Part shown: positions 1-10,261 of the stretch, in pieces
Layout: each line of letters starts with the position of its first letter
Position numbering within the stretch: the first letter of the stretch is position 1
NCBI GenBank assembly: GCA_019671005.1
Contig: CM033732.1
Location: 41,901,392-41,965,391 of the forward strand
DNA length: 64,000 bases
From: Hibiscus mutabilis
Lineage: Eukaryota > Streptophyta > Magnoliopsida > Malvales > Malvaceae
Direction: 5' to 3'
Notes under the pieces: generated by a model
Databases searched by the model: none
What the model saw: only the letters and a program-made list of their open reading frames with translations
Told to the model about the DNA's origin: nothing
Translations under genes and position numbers: made by a program

Positions 1-672
1 AATTCGGCTTAGGGATAAGTTACAAATTTCAACGACTAAGAGGAGCGCAAGATTGGTTGTTGTTCACCCTTGATTCATGCAGGGATGTATTATCAAGACG
101 TGTGCAATTAATAGTATTTCGCGTTAGGGATAACGAGGAATCATTAAAGAACGCTTCGCCAAACTTTGGAAGTGAATGCTCAATTGCCCAGGCAATCAAC
201 CCATTCTTAATTGCCCAGGCAATCGCGGGAGCATTGCCCACACACTCTGATCAGACAACGCAGGGGAATTTCCCTGGAAACCGACCAGGCAACATGGCAG
301 AATTGCCCTGGCAATCAACCAGGCAATTGCAACCAAATTGCTATGGCAATCGACTAGGCAATCGTAATAGAATTACCCTGGCAATCCGGCTGCTACTCAA
401 TCACCATGGCGAACCATTCGATCATCACTCCACAACTCACGCTATTCCCTCTTATTTGATTACATCTTTATTTTATTTACTTGCTCTTTTATTTTATTCG
501 TTAGTTAGAACTCCTACAATTATCAATTGTGATTTTACTTTTACAGTGTGATACCTAAGGCAAAGTGGCCCAAACCAATCCCTGTGGAGACGATACTCGA
601 TACTTATCATATCACTTTATTACTTGCGACGTGTATATTTGCACAATTGCGTAGCACTTATTACGCGCAACA
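1..672 (+). repeat. Athila-type LTR, 3' portion, cut by window edge
   Basis: This is the 3' part of a Ty3/gypsy Athila LTR in plus orientation. It is the reverse complement of the LTR sequence at 11147-11710, sharing the GCGCAAGATTGGTTGTTG stretch near its left end and the terminal TTACGCGCAACA. It ends in CA at 671-672. No Athila primer-binding site follows, so it is a 3' LTR or solo LTR rather than a 5' LTR. The open frame at 57-551 is LTR sequence and not a gene. Confidence 0.8.
184..384. repeat. Cluster of TTGCC-NN-GGCAA palindromes in Athila LTR
   Basis: Five perfect or near-perfect 12-bp palindromes lie at 184-195, 211-222, 303-314, 338-349 and 373-384 (forms such as TTGCCCAGGCAA and TTGCCCTGGCAA), with extra half-sites between them. 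They sit roughly 290-490 bp before the LTR end. The same word recurs in the other Athila LTR copies and in Athila coding DNA in this window. Confidence 0.85.
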
Positions 673-2463
673 CCAACCGCAAGATTAACATCAACAAGGG
701 TAACCTACCGATTAACCCAAGTGACAACAACATAGTCCGAGTAGCCGACCGCTATGTCTAAACGACCTCTAACCACGATCGATTTTAAACATATTATAGT
801 GCACTTTATCATATGGCATGCCAACTATATCTGAATATTTTCTCATCATGTCACATCACCAATATATCATTTACAAAATCATTTACTCACTGTTTTAGAA
901 TACATTATACAAAATCACCACACATGCAAACCACATTGCCAAAGCAATACCACATTCCTGACCGGAATGAAAACCAGTACTCATTAGATTTTCATATACT
1001 TTTAACCCATTGCATATGTACTCAAAATCATGCATTTACAGTAAGTAAAACAAAACCATGTTTACGACCAAAACATGAATTACACGTGCTCATATTCGAA
1101 CCGATATTAAAGAGCAAAAGAGGAAAACCTACTTCCGAGCTTAGGTAAGTGTTTCAAGCTTAACATAAACTCTCAAAAGCCACTTTTAAAACTTTAAAAT
1201 ACTGTTAAAATCGTTTCCACTCACCGATTACACCTCGCCTTGATCGCCAAGGCAAATCGAGCTCCCAGCAAGCCACATTCTACCTCAAGCTACTTTGCCT
1301 TGATTATCCCATATTTTGGCCACACAAAACCAGAGGAAACATGCATCAAAATGCATCCGAACCACTAACTCAAAGCAATTACCCGCAATTCACAAGTTGA
1401 CCACTAAAAAACCATCTAAAACTTATCGAAATCAACCTCAAACACGTTTCAATCATTACCCAACCACAATTAAATGATTCGATACATCTAACCTCAACAA
1501 TTAACATCTAAATACACTTTAACGACACCCCTTTACTTCCAACAATCTTTAAACTCCACTAACAACACAAAAACCCTCAATTAACAACTTTTAACATTAG
1601 AGATTCAACTAGTTTCGGGATTACAATGTTAAATCCAAGCTTTTAACATTATTAAACACCAAAATCATGATCTATTCTGATCATGAACCCAACAAAACAT
1701 ATCCAATTCGAAAATCCATCAATCAAAACACAATTAAACCAATTTTCCTTAATTAAACTATCAAAACACATTAGAAAACAATTGTAAAGAATCAACAACT
1801 TGGGAATTTCAATAAAGAACCTTTCATTAGAGGAGAAGAATAAACCTTACCTCTAATGGATGCTTTCTCCCTTAATTGGCTGAATTTACATGTGAAAACA
1901 AAGCTAAAACAATAAGGTTTTGTTTAGAAACCATAGAGAATCCATTAGAAATCAAAAAATTTAAGAAAAAGAATATTTACCTAAAGATTTAGAAGAAGAA
2001 AATAGTGTTTGGCTGGAGAGATTTTGAGAGAAAGTTACGTAACTTTTGTTTTAAAGAATTAATTATTAAATTAATTCTCCCCAAAATATTTATATTTCCA
2101 AAACACTTTTAAAAATATCCATTTAAGGGATAAAGTTTGAGATTAGAATTTTGGGCAATTTGCTCTTTAAAGATTCAAAGTTTTTACCCTTTACAAAACA
2201 GTCACTAAAAACAGTTTTCAAAGTTTGCATTTTGGTCACTAGTCCAAAATGTCTGATTTCCAAAACTCATTTTCCAAAATTGTTTTCACCACAATCATTG
2301 ATATATTAAATAATGATTTTATAACATTTCTCCATATTTTGATCACCTTCAAAAATATTAATTTGATTTAATCCCAAATCTGACTCGAATATCTAATACC
2401 GGTCCACTAGAGGCTCAAAATGAGCCCCAAAACATCTAGACCCAAAACTAGAGAGTTACAACA
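673..2463 (-). repeat. Chromovirus (E-family-like) LTR fragment, minus orientation
   Basis: Read on the minus strand, this stretch starts TGTTGTAACTC at 2463. It resembles the E-element LTR starts at 41973 and 50073, sharing GGACCGG and ATTCGAGTC-type words. Its TTACGTAACTT/CCAAACAC block at about 2005-2040 matches the 3' LTR of E near 50460-50520. Its 3' end is missing because it abuts the Athila LTR at 672. No coding frame is supported. Confidence 0.6.
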
Positions 2464-2537
2464 CCATTTAATAAGAAGAACCATGGAGAATTGATTAAGT
2501 TCGAGCGAAAACATGCATGAATACTAGTCAGGATGCA

Positions 2538-3010
2538 ATATAGTCCAAAAATACATATTCCTAGATTAGAAGAAAAGAAATAAACTCTAGGCTGAAAACC
2601 CAAAAAGGGACAGTCTAAAAATATTAAAAGAAAAAAAGAAAAAAGAAGAAAAATTGAAAGAAAAAGAAAAATTGAAAGAAAAGAAAAAGAATAAAAGAGA
2701 AAAGAATATCTTACATGAGCACACCCCGATCAAGCAATGCAAGAATAAGGCTTTAATTGGAAGAAATGAGTAAGAGACTTCTACGTAATCCTTCATTCAA
2801 GTATTTATCAATTTTGAAGAAACACAGGGTTGATCAACTTTCAATAGAAGTGCGCATCAATGCCAAGTCAAGACACAAATTAGTCCAAAGCTACATATTC
2901 TAGAAAAAGAAATAAACTCTAGGGTGAAAACCCAAAAATGAGCAGTCTAGAGCAATCCAAAGAATAAAAGAGAAGATAATGTTTCATATGAGCATATTCT
3001 GGTCAAACAA
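2538..3010 (+). repeat. Imperfect ~340-bp direct duplication
   Basis: The block from about 2540 (ATAGTCCAAAAATACATATT) through AAATAAACTCTAGGCTGAAA and the A/G-rich run recurs from about 2882, with TAGTCCAAAGCTACATATTC and AAATAAACTCTAGGGTGAAA. The GGTGAAAACCC-type word is shared by both copies. Confidence 0.6.
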
Positions 3011-4135
3011 GCACAAAAATATAGTTTCGCTTACCCATGACCTACACTACGAGCCTACAGAGACCATTGTAATTATACATGGATATCTAAGTTGGATGAG
3101 TTTGTCTTCAGATTACATTCCGCCTATAAGGGTTAACCTTTCTTCAAGGAATGTCGAACTTTAAATCCTTGATCGACACCAAATAAAAGAAAGATGGGGC
3201 ATGGTGAGTTAGTGAGATTAACCTTAAATTGGTTAGAAATTAGGCATGTGAATCATTCCTCTCAGAAACCTAATAGATTAGAAGAGACTACACATGTGCA
3301 TATATCATCACAACAGTCAATATATTTTAAGCATACACTTCATTTGAGTTGATCTTTGTTAATTTGAAGCAAATATGCCATTGCATTTAATACTTGGAGC
3401 CAAACATTGGTTTTAAAATATTTGTCATTTTCTCTAAATTTTGAATTTAAAAATGTTTGTCTTTTCCCCCAAAATTCAATTATTTTCTTATTTTGAAATA
3501 TACACAAGCAAACTGCCCTTTTATATTACTTTATAATGAGAATTAAAGCATAAGGACCTAGAGTTGGTTTCCGCTGAGATGCTTCGATGAGTTCAATAAA
3601 GAAGATTAAACTTAAAGATGAGTTCAGGGAATTGAGGCATTTTTGCTCGCCCAAATGATAGGATAGATGAAGACTCTGAATGTTGGGTCAAAGAATAGAA
3701 AGTAGTTGAGCTCAAGATTGATTAGGGAAATGCTGAACATAAGAGATGATGAGAGTTCTTATATAAGAATAGTATAAGGACCAAAGGCAGATTAGTTACG
3801 AAGATGGGTAATAACCCTGAATACGAGAAAGCTACTTGTACGAAAGAATTGAAAGCATATTGTTAATTCATATTTGAGGTGAATATCCAGTTGACAAGAT
3901 GAAGATTTAAGAGCATACAGTAAAGAAACGAAACAAAGAAAACTGACCTTTCAATGGAAATAAACTTGTTTTAAAAATTCTAAAAATTTCATGCATCATA
4001 TGTAGTTAGACATCCCTACGTTAGGAGCATGCTAACTTAAAAGAATTTTACTTATTTTAACAGGTATTCATAGACTAGCAAAGACTTAGATCTGGAACTT
4101 CATGTTGAAGAGTTAGATTCATTAAATATTTCCAT

Positions 4136-4575
4136 CTAGTAGTCTTTAAGCGAGATGCCACTTTTTAATTCCTTCGGGCCATCAATAAGACCTTCGGGCC
4201 ATCAGTAAGACCTTCGGGCATGATGTTAAGTCTTTCGGGCCATCAGTAAGACCTTTAGGTATGATGTTGAGCCTTCTCTTGATGTTGAGACAAGTAGAAA
4301 CCAGGGCATCATCTTAAAGTATTTTGGTAGTCTCTAAGTGAGATACCACTTTTTAAGACTTTCGAGCCATTAGTAAGACCTTCGGGCATGATGTTGAGCC
4401 TTCTCTTGATACCGAGATGAGCAGAAATCAGGGCATCATCTTAAGGTATTTTGGTGTTCTCTAAGCGAGATGCCACCTTTTAAGTCATTTGGGCCATTAG
4501 TAAGACCTTTAGGCATGACGGTAAGTCATTTGAGCCATCAGTAAGACCTTCCGGCAGGATGTTAAGACTTTTTTT
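4136..4575 (+). repeat. Minisatellite built on GACCTTCGGGCC/ATCAGTAA units
   Basis: Short monomers of the form TAAGACCTTCGGGCCATCAG alternate with GGCATGATGTTGAG. A higher-order unit, starting at the AAGCGAGATGCCAC motif, repeats near 4146, 4337 and 4458. The array is degenerate and lies about 180 bp before the LTR start at 4751. Confidence 0.8.
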
Positions 4576-4750
4576 GTGCCAACACGATAGAAATTAGGGC
4601 ATCGAAGAATTAAAGAATCAACCGAGGAAAAGCGAAAAGTTTCAAAAGAACTCGTGATTCCAAGGCGTCAGACAGGGAGGTAGGATAGAAATTAGTGCTT
4701 ATGATCTTTGCCCTATTCTCGTTTCACAAGAATGAGTAAAGAAGGGTAAT

Positions 4751-5774
4751 TGTATTCACTAATTTTTATCCGGGTTATATTAATATTAAATTATATGTTT
4801 TAATATTATTATTATTATTTTCGGTTATTATTATTATTTTTAATAATATAAAAGAAATTAAATAAATCAGATATAGAAAACAAATAGCCCAACTTAAATT
4901 ATATATCAGTCCAGTCCATTTACAATTTATTACATAACCCAAATATAATACAATGGCCCGTTAGGCCCAAAACAACAAAAAACCCTAAAGATTAAATCTG
5001 ATTTGCGTTTTGCTATTTTTGCGCAACCCACCTCTGGCCGTTGGATCAGATCTGATCAACAGTCCAAATTGAAAGGAGAAGAGACCATCCAGCTCTTCAC
5101 GCACGCGTGTTCCCCATGACCGCGTCCGTTCGGCTCCCACGCGCCCGACCCTTCATCTTCCCTGTTCACGTGGCCTCGTCGCCGTAGATCACGATGCCAC
5201 CGTATGAACACCGGCTCTCTCCACCCACAACCATCACATGCAACAGGGGAAAACAATTAAGCGATGTCAGAGGCCATTTTCAACATTAAATATATTTCTA
5301 AATACTGTAAAAAAGAAATCGGATATAAGCAATGTAAAAGCAATCCATGTATTTTCAGATTAAAAGAAAAAATCAATACAATAAAAAAATAATTTTAGAG
5401 AAGGTATTGCGTTTTTTCCTCTCTTAGCATATTTTTATCACAAATACATAAAAACAAAAGGAAAGAGGAAGGTTATACCTTGACCACGATCTTGGATCCC
5501 CTTCGATGATAAGCATCTAGTTCTTGAACCATCTAGGTTGAATCGGAGTGGGAGATCGAGATTTTGGTGATGCTAAAAGGATTTCGATTTTTTATAGATT
5601 TTCCTAAATCGATATCTTGTTTTGAACAACGACGGGCGGATTTGAATCTAGGAGTGAGAGATATATGTTTTGGTAGGGTTTTTGAGTCCGTCGATGTCGG
5701 CGAGCGACAACCGACAGTGCCGGATGACGGCCATCATGACGGCAGAGGCGGCGGTTTATCACCTACCTAACCCA
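4751..5774 (+). repeat. Tat-like LTR, plus orientation
   Basis: The proposed LTR opens TGTATTCACTAATTTT after a purine tract and resembles the LTR start at 62290 (TGTAATCACTCATTTT). Both continue through AT-rich and ATT-repeat DNA into a GC-rich block with GGATCAGATCTGATC-type words. It ends near CCCA at 5771-5774. A TGGCGACTCCA word at 5784-5794 resembles the conserved sequence found near the LTR end or primer site of Tat/Ogre elements. The exact right end is uncertain. Confidence 0.5.
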
Positions 5775-5956
5775 AGTGACTATTGGCGACTCCAGTTTTA
5801 TTTTAAAATACAATTTTTTTAAGAAAATCTCAAAAAACCAAAATTTTCAAAAAAAAGTAGGATACTTCGAATTTTTAGTCGCTAGTGAACTTCACCTCCC
5901 ATTTTCTTTTCACGAGATAGAAAATTTAATTCACTTTAAACTAAGGGCTATAATTG

Positions 5957-6198
5957 TGAATAAAAATCCTCTATCCTTTTTCGGTGCCTCTATTTATGCC
6001 CTACACTAAAAATTAGGTTTAGGATTTAAGGTTTGGGTTTATGGTTAGGGTTTAAGGAATTTAGGGTAAGGTGTATTTTTTAGGATGTAGGGTTTAAGAT
6101 TTAGAATTTATGATTAGGGCTTGAAATTTAATTTTTTTTAATAGTTTTAGTGTTGGGATATAAAAAGAGCACCGAAAAGAGTGGAAGATTTTTATCCA
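5957..6198. mobile_element. Inverted-repeat (MITE-like) element with telomere-like core
   Basis: Imperfect ~50-bp terminal inverted repeats (5957-6006 and 6149-6198, about 80% matching, both containing TTTTCGGTGC) flank degenerate TTTAGGG-type repeats at about 6012-6120. A 7-bp direct repeat ATAATTG lies immediately outside both ends (5950-5956 and 6199-6205) and is a likely target-site duplication. No coding capacity is visible. The superfamily is unclear; the duplication length is near hAT or Mutator values. Confidence 0.7.
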
Positions 6199-6205
6199 AT
6201 AATTG

Positions 6206-6879
6206 CATAGGCAGATCAATTCACTTGCAATCAAATTTGGAAGCTTTTACTTGAATGAACGGAAGAGACTAGGGAAATAAAAAGTAACCCAAACTTCAAT
6301 GTTTTGAAACTGAAATAGTTATTATAAATAATATCATTTTATAATTTAATAATTACAATTTAGATCATCAAACATGACATTAAATTAAAACATAACTATA
6401 ATATATCAATCAAACATATCTAAATAATTAAAATTCAATATAATGATTTGGGGATGTAAATACTAGGATAGTAAAATTTTGTGGTAAACTTAATTACGTC
6501 CTCAAGTAATTGCACGAGAGGCATTCTGTGATATTCAAGTAAATTTTGTACTATCCAAGCACACCTAGTTAAAATATTTAAGTTAAAATTATTTGACTCA
6601 AACATATTTACTAAATTTTAAAGCATATGAGAATAGTTATATAGTTATATATATATATTGAATGTTTTATATTCATAAGAAATATCATAAGAAAGAGAAT
6701 AGGGAAATTATTGACGATTAAACGGATTGCAATTCATTGTTGTTAAGATCAACACAACTTATATGAGGTAGAAATAAAATATAAACTAGTCTCTTTTTTT
6801 GTCAACAATCACTTGATACGGAATTGCTGAAGCAATCAAAACCCAAGCAAATACACAACGATAAGAACATTTTATGAAC
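6206..6879. other. AT-rich DNA downstream of EF-hand gene 1
   Basis: This is the 3' flank of the minus-strand EF-hand gene. I see no further gene, RNA or clear repeat, only AT-rich sequence with a short TATATATAT run near 6648-6658. Confidence 0.5.
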
Positions 6880-7149
6880 CTAGTTGACGCCATATCCTTG
6901 TTTGACAGCATATTTGACAAGTTCTTCCAGCTCGTTCAAACTGATGGATCCGTCTCCGTCTGTGTCGGCATGGTGCAGGGAACGACGAACTCGCCACCCA
7001 GGGTTGCGGGAACCCAGCTTTTCGAAAGCTTTCAACAACTCCGCCTTGCTAAGACGTCTGTCCCCGTCGGTGTCTTGTTCTTTGAAGATAGCCTTAAAAT
7101 GTTCTTCATTTATGGCGAGATTAATGGATTTTGGCACGTAAAGAGGCAT
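6880..7149 (-). CDS. Small EF-hand calcium-binding protein (gene 1)
   Basis: An 89-residue intronless protein with a pair of canonical EF-hands, predicted to bind two Ca2+ ions in the cytosol and act as a calmodulin-like sensor. Loop 1 is residues 26-37 (DTDGDRRLSKAE) and loop 2 is residues 62-73 (DTDGDGSISLNE). Both keep Asp at 1, 3 and 5 and Glu at 12; loop 2 also has Gly at 6. The helix between the loops reads ELLKAFEKLG. The start is the ATG at 7149. The frame stays open to 7197, but that position is TTG, which is unlikely as a plant start. No signal peptide or membrane segment is seen. It is a paralogue of the gene at 55117-55398, sharing the AEL..AF.KLG....R...L..AD pattern. The partner protein is unknown. 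Confidence 0.88.
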   Translation of the reverse strand: MPLYVPKSINLAINEEHFKAIFKEQDTDGDRRLSKAELLKAFEKLGSRNPGWRVRRSLHHADTDGDGSISLNELEELVKYAVKQGYGVN

Positions 7150-7251
7150 TTTAGGAAATAGGCTAAGTTTTTGGAGTTTTGGGTTTCTGAATAACAAGAC
7201 ACTAGCTACTTTACTTTGCTATATAATCAAAAGGGTTAATGGAACCATTGG

Positions 7252-7259
7252 TTTATATA
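7252..7259 (-). promoter_or_regulatory. TATA box of EF-hand gene 1
   Basis: TATATAAA on the minus strand lies about 103 bp upstream of the ATG at 7149, with an AACCAATGG (CCAAT-like) word just upstream at about 7242-7250. Transcription would start near 7225. Confidence 0.6.
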
Positions 7260-7654
7260 GAACTCATTTGATTAATTACCATAGTTAACTACTTTTCTCC
7301 TATATATTGGTACCTCACCTTCTTTTACTTAATTAAATGAATGAATTTTCTCTTTATTTTTGTTGTATCCCCATTTTGTTCTCCACCGAACTTTTATATG
7401 CGAAATAGGCCCATAAACATTCAATTATTTCCAAGTTTTTACCCCATGTTAAGTCCAAAAGCACCTATCAACCAAGTATTCATAAGTTAACGCGGATAGA
7501 ACATGGTGTAAACTAGCTATTTGGCAACCACCTATATATTTTTATTTTGATCATTAAATTATTTTTTGACAAAATAATATTTAACGTTACATTTTATTTC
7601 TATTTTTATATCTCATCGTTTTCTTTAAATTTAACGAAAATGATGACATCACAT
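7260..7654. other. Upstream intergenic DNA of EF-hand gene 1
   Basis: AT-rich sequence with no supported gene. It would hold any distal promoter elements of gene 1; none is clear enough to name. Confidence 0.4.
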
Positions 7655-8338
7655 TGTGTAATAGTAGTTTTAGTCTCAAAACTTATATATTCTATCAATT
7701 TGAAGCTAATTTAAAATAATTTAATAATAAATTAAACCCCTAATAATTAAAATCGTATCAAATTGGTCATTTTATATTCTCTCTTCTCTAAACTCAAATT
7801 TCGACAAGAATCATTGTCGGCCACCACGCGGGTCATCATTGATTGTCGTCATCGACGATCGTTAAATTCAAAATCTCTAGATCTCCCCTTTTTGACCTCA
7901 TAAATATGAATATGACATCTGTTTCGCTAGAAAACGTCCCAAAGTGCACATATGTAAGAAATAGGTCCAGAGCGAAAGGGTTTACTAAAATCGTTGAGGC
8001 TGATGGAGGTACAGCAGGCGACGAAGAGATCAGACGTCCTTTGGTTGCACCACATGGAGTAGTGGTTTTTGTGAGCTGGGCGTTGGGTACGATTCTTTAG
8101 TGCGATCGAAGTGTAACGGTGCTCATGGGATCAAGAAGATGGTTTGTAGGTTCCAAGGCGATGGCTTGGAGGTAGGGGCAGACGCTGGTTGGGTGTTGGA
8201 GAAAAAAGGATGATAAGTTGGGGAAATTGGGACTACTAGGATGATGATTACATTTATTATTAAATTATTTTAAATTAGAATCTAATCGTTAAAATATATA
8301 AATTTTAGAACTAAACTATTATTATATAATGCCATATC
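7655..8338. mobile_element. Non-autonomous terminal-inverted-repeat element with internal open frame
   Basis: Two AT-rich inverted arms of about 80 bp (7655-7740 and 8256-8338) share the core TAATTTAAAATAATTTAATA in opposite orientation. They enclose a more GC-rich centre with an 85-codon plus-strand frame at 7843-8100 that I do not recognise. Long inverted repeats around foreign-looking sequence fit a Mutator-like or similar non-autonomous DNA element. No clean target duplication was found, so the outer ends are approximate. Confidence 0.5.
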
Positions 8339-8545
8339 CCTTGCTAAGGACAAATTCAGTCTGTATATCAAATGAGTGTTAGGTTCATTCAAGGATATAA
8401 AAGATTATAATCATTAGTTCTTCGTAGATACTTGACTACATGATTTACTGCTTGCTAATAATGTCTAGGACCAGGATTTGTCTGCTATCAACTCTCCATT
8501 CCTACTACAAAACATAGTTTGGAAATGCGCAAAGTCCTACATATC

Positions 8546-8716
8546 TAAGTATGGGTGTCCGTAACTGGTCCAATGAATATTGAGAGGCTCAATAAGCTTA
8601 TAATGCAAGTTAATAAAGTGAAAGGGATGATGAAAAATAATAATACTATGGTAGAGATATTGAACTTATTGAGCCTCTAGATACCTATTGGGCCAGTTAT
8701 GAACACCCCTATATAG
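8546..8716. mobile_element. Small foldback (MITE-like) element
   Basis: The left arm, GGGTGTCCGTAACTGGTCC through GAGGCTCAATAAG (about 8549-8600), is matched in inverted orientation by CTTATTGAGCCTC through GGCCAGTTATGAACACCCC (about 8664-8712). The arms are about 50 bp with a ~60-bp loop. The AGGGGTGTTC-like ends resemble plant hAT-type MITEs. No exact target duplication is visible. Confidence 0.6.
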
Positions 8717-8905
8717 TGACAGAGCCACATATATGTTTGGGTGGGATCATGCCCACCTTAAACTTTTCAAAGTTCATACATTTGGTTTTAATTTTTTTTA
8801 ACTTTTTTAAAATTAGTACTTAAATTTTATAATTTGTGCAAACCCTAAAAAATATTTTAACTTGTCAATCCTAAAAAAAATATTTTGAATCTGCCACTGC
8901 CCCTA
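8717..8905. repeat. Degenerate GTGGCAGAGCC-type short element
   Basis: AGTGACAGAGCCAC at the left and GAATCTGCCACTGCCCC at the right form short imperfect inverted ends around A/T-rich sequence. A similar arrangement (GGCGAATCC ... GATTCGACACTGCCC) is seen around 51907-52216. This is probably an old non-autonomous DNA element. Confidence 0.35.
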
Positions 8906-8963
8906 TATATAAGGCTTTCCACAACCGATGCATAGGTCACACTTTTCATATGCTCCATTTCTT

Positions 8964-9200
8964 TTACTTTTTTGGACAATCTTCTAAAGATAGATGAAAG
9001 TATGATACTGAAGGCCGCGTAGATTTCTTCGAGTCAATCATTGCAAAACGTTCCAAAGCTTTATCTATATTTGAAATTTGAGACAAAGCCATCGTTTTGT
9101 TATTTCTTTTGTTATTTCGATCCCTTAAATTTTGAATACCTAGAATATAGTTAGCTTTTTCCAAGTCCTTCATGATAAAATGAATAGAACTAAGTATTTG
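8964..9200 (-). pseudogene. Ty1/copia reverse transcriptase fragment
   Basis: About 79 residues on the minus strand match the copia RT region around FxMKDLxxANYILGI, then ALSQxSxIDKxLERFxM and SKK, a well-known linear order in plant copia polyproteins. The upstream part of the RT is missing because the frame runs into the LTR-like repeat at 9201. No integrase or RNase H is present, so this is a relic. Confidence 0.75.
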
Positions 9201-9606
9201 TGTTAGTACCTGCGAACCGCCACCACGCAAACACCCAATCAATAAATCACCTGCGAACGTACTAACAGGCCGTGATCGTGCAAACAACCAGCTATGACCG
9301 ATCGTGAACTCGACATGCGAACATAACCTCAGACCACGTGACGATGCACGTGGTCCACACCGACACCCGAGTCATGGCAAACTCAACTAACTAAGACACC
9401 TGTCCTCCTTGATGGACACGTGTCCACACCTTTTCTAATCTTTATAAGGGACCATTCAACTCTAAAACAGGTGTGTGTGTGTGTGTGTCTCTACACAGCT
9501 GAGATACACAGATCTCCAGATACTCCTCATATCCACAAAAAAACTCCTTCACCACCGTCTGAACTACCGGGATCCTCCACCGAAGAGTGTTGCACACTTT
9601 CGTACA
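9201..9606 (+). repeat. ~400-bp LTR-like repeat, copy 1
   Basis: Begins TGTTAGTACC and ends near CACTTTCGTACA. It contains a TTTATAAGG TATA-like word (9441-9449) and the block CTACACAGCTGAGATACACA. A second copy lies at 51022-51332 in the same orientation, shortened by an internal deletion. No internal coding region accompanies either copy, so both look like solo LTRs. It interrupts the copia RT relic on its left. Confidence 0.7.
9471..9488 (+). repeat. (GT)9 microsatellite
   Basis: Nine perfect GT units inside the LTR-like repeat. The 51-kb copy lacks this run. Confidence 0.95.
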
Positions 9607-10261
9607 ATTGATGCGATGAGTGTGGATCCTTCACTTTTTCAGTCTGATTCTCAAAAAACAACGAGGATTGACCTCCAACAAAAGCATAAATGGAGGAAAG
9701 GACAGAGATAAGAAAAAAAGGGTAAAGAAGTGGAAAAGGAAACCTCCATCTTTTAAGCCAAAAGTAACCAACCAGCCAACATGCAAAGTAGAAGCTAGAA
9801 CGGTCGAGGTAGGGTACACTCATGCAATAAAAAAGGGACACCAACATATAGAGGACCAAATGAGAGAAAACTCTCATATCCATCAGGAGCAGAGGTAAAA
9901 GATATAAGAACTTCAAATAAGAGATATAAAAGTAAAAGGGCCATAAGTGACATGGGGGAGAATATGGACGCAAGAAGTCCGGATGAGGGATGTAAGGAGC
10001 CCTCATAGTTCTTCTGCTGAAAGAGAAGAAGTAATCACTGCTGATGAAATTCAAATTTGTATAACTTCTAAAAAGAAGATGTTCCCCCATAGCCTCATTG
10101 GTGGCTGCAAGAACGATTAAGGGTGCCATCAGATGCAAAGCTTTAGATCACCACAATTAAGTATGGTAGCAAGAATGCGAGAGAGTGATGACTTGTGACC
10201 AAGCAAGGATGCACCACAAAAGCAAATGTACAACCTAACTCATATTGTTTAATATGCATTC
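9607..10261. other. Unassigned repeat-derived DNA
   Basis: Open frames on both strands (including 203 codons at 9527-10138 minus) show no recognisable domain, and the longest overlaps the LTR. A lysine-rich plus-strand stretch near 9685-9760 may be a retroelement relic, but I cannot place it. Confidence 0.3.

Larger units (their letters stand above)
2464..4750 (+). mobile_element. Non-coding 3' internal region of a Tat-like retroelement
   Basis: This stretch has no supported gene. It carries an imperfect ~340-bp direct duplication, an A/G-rich run near 2625-2710, a minisatellite at 4136-4575 and a purine-rich AAAGAAGGG tract (about 4738-4747) directly before an LTR-like start at 4751. Tandem repeats just upstream of the polypurine tract are typical of the 3' untranslated part of Tat/Ogre-lineage elements. 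Assignment rests on this architecture, not on any protein. Confidence 0.5.

Noticed and set aside
57..551. 164-codon open frame at the window start
   Set aside because: It lies wholly inside an Athila LTR present in several copies, and the palindromic repeats explain its composition.
5990..6130. True telomere or chromosome-fusion scar
   Set aside because: The TTTAGGG-like units are degenerate, only ~110 bp long and enclosed in inverted repeats with a target duplication.
7150..7197. N-terminal extension of EF-hand gene 1 by 16 codons
   Set aside because: The upstream first codon is TTG, not ATG; the first ATG is at 7149, which also gives a protein that aligns with its paralogue.
9527..10138. 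203-codon minus-strand frame
   Set aside because: No recognisable domain, overlaps the LTR-like repeat, and is the antisense of lysine-rich low-complexity sequence.
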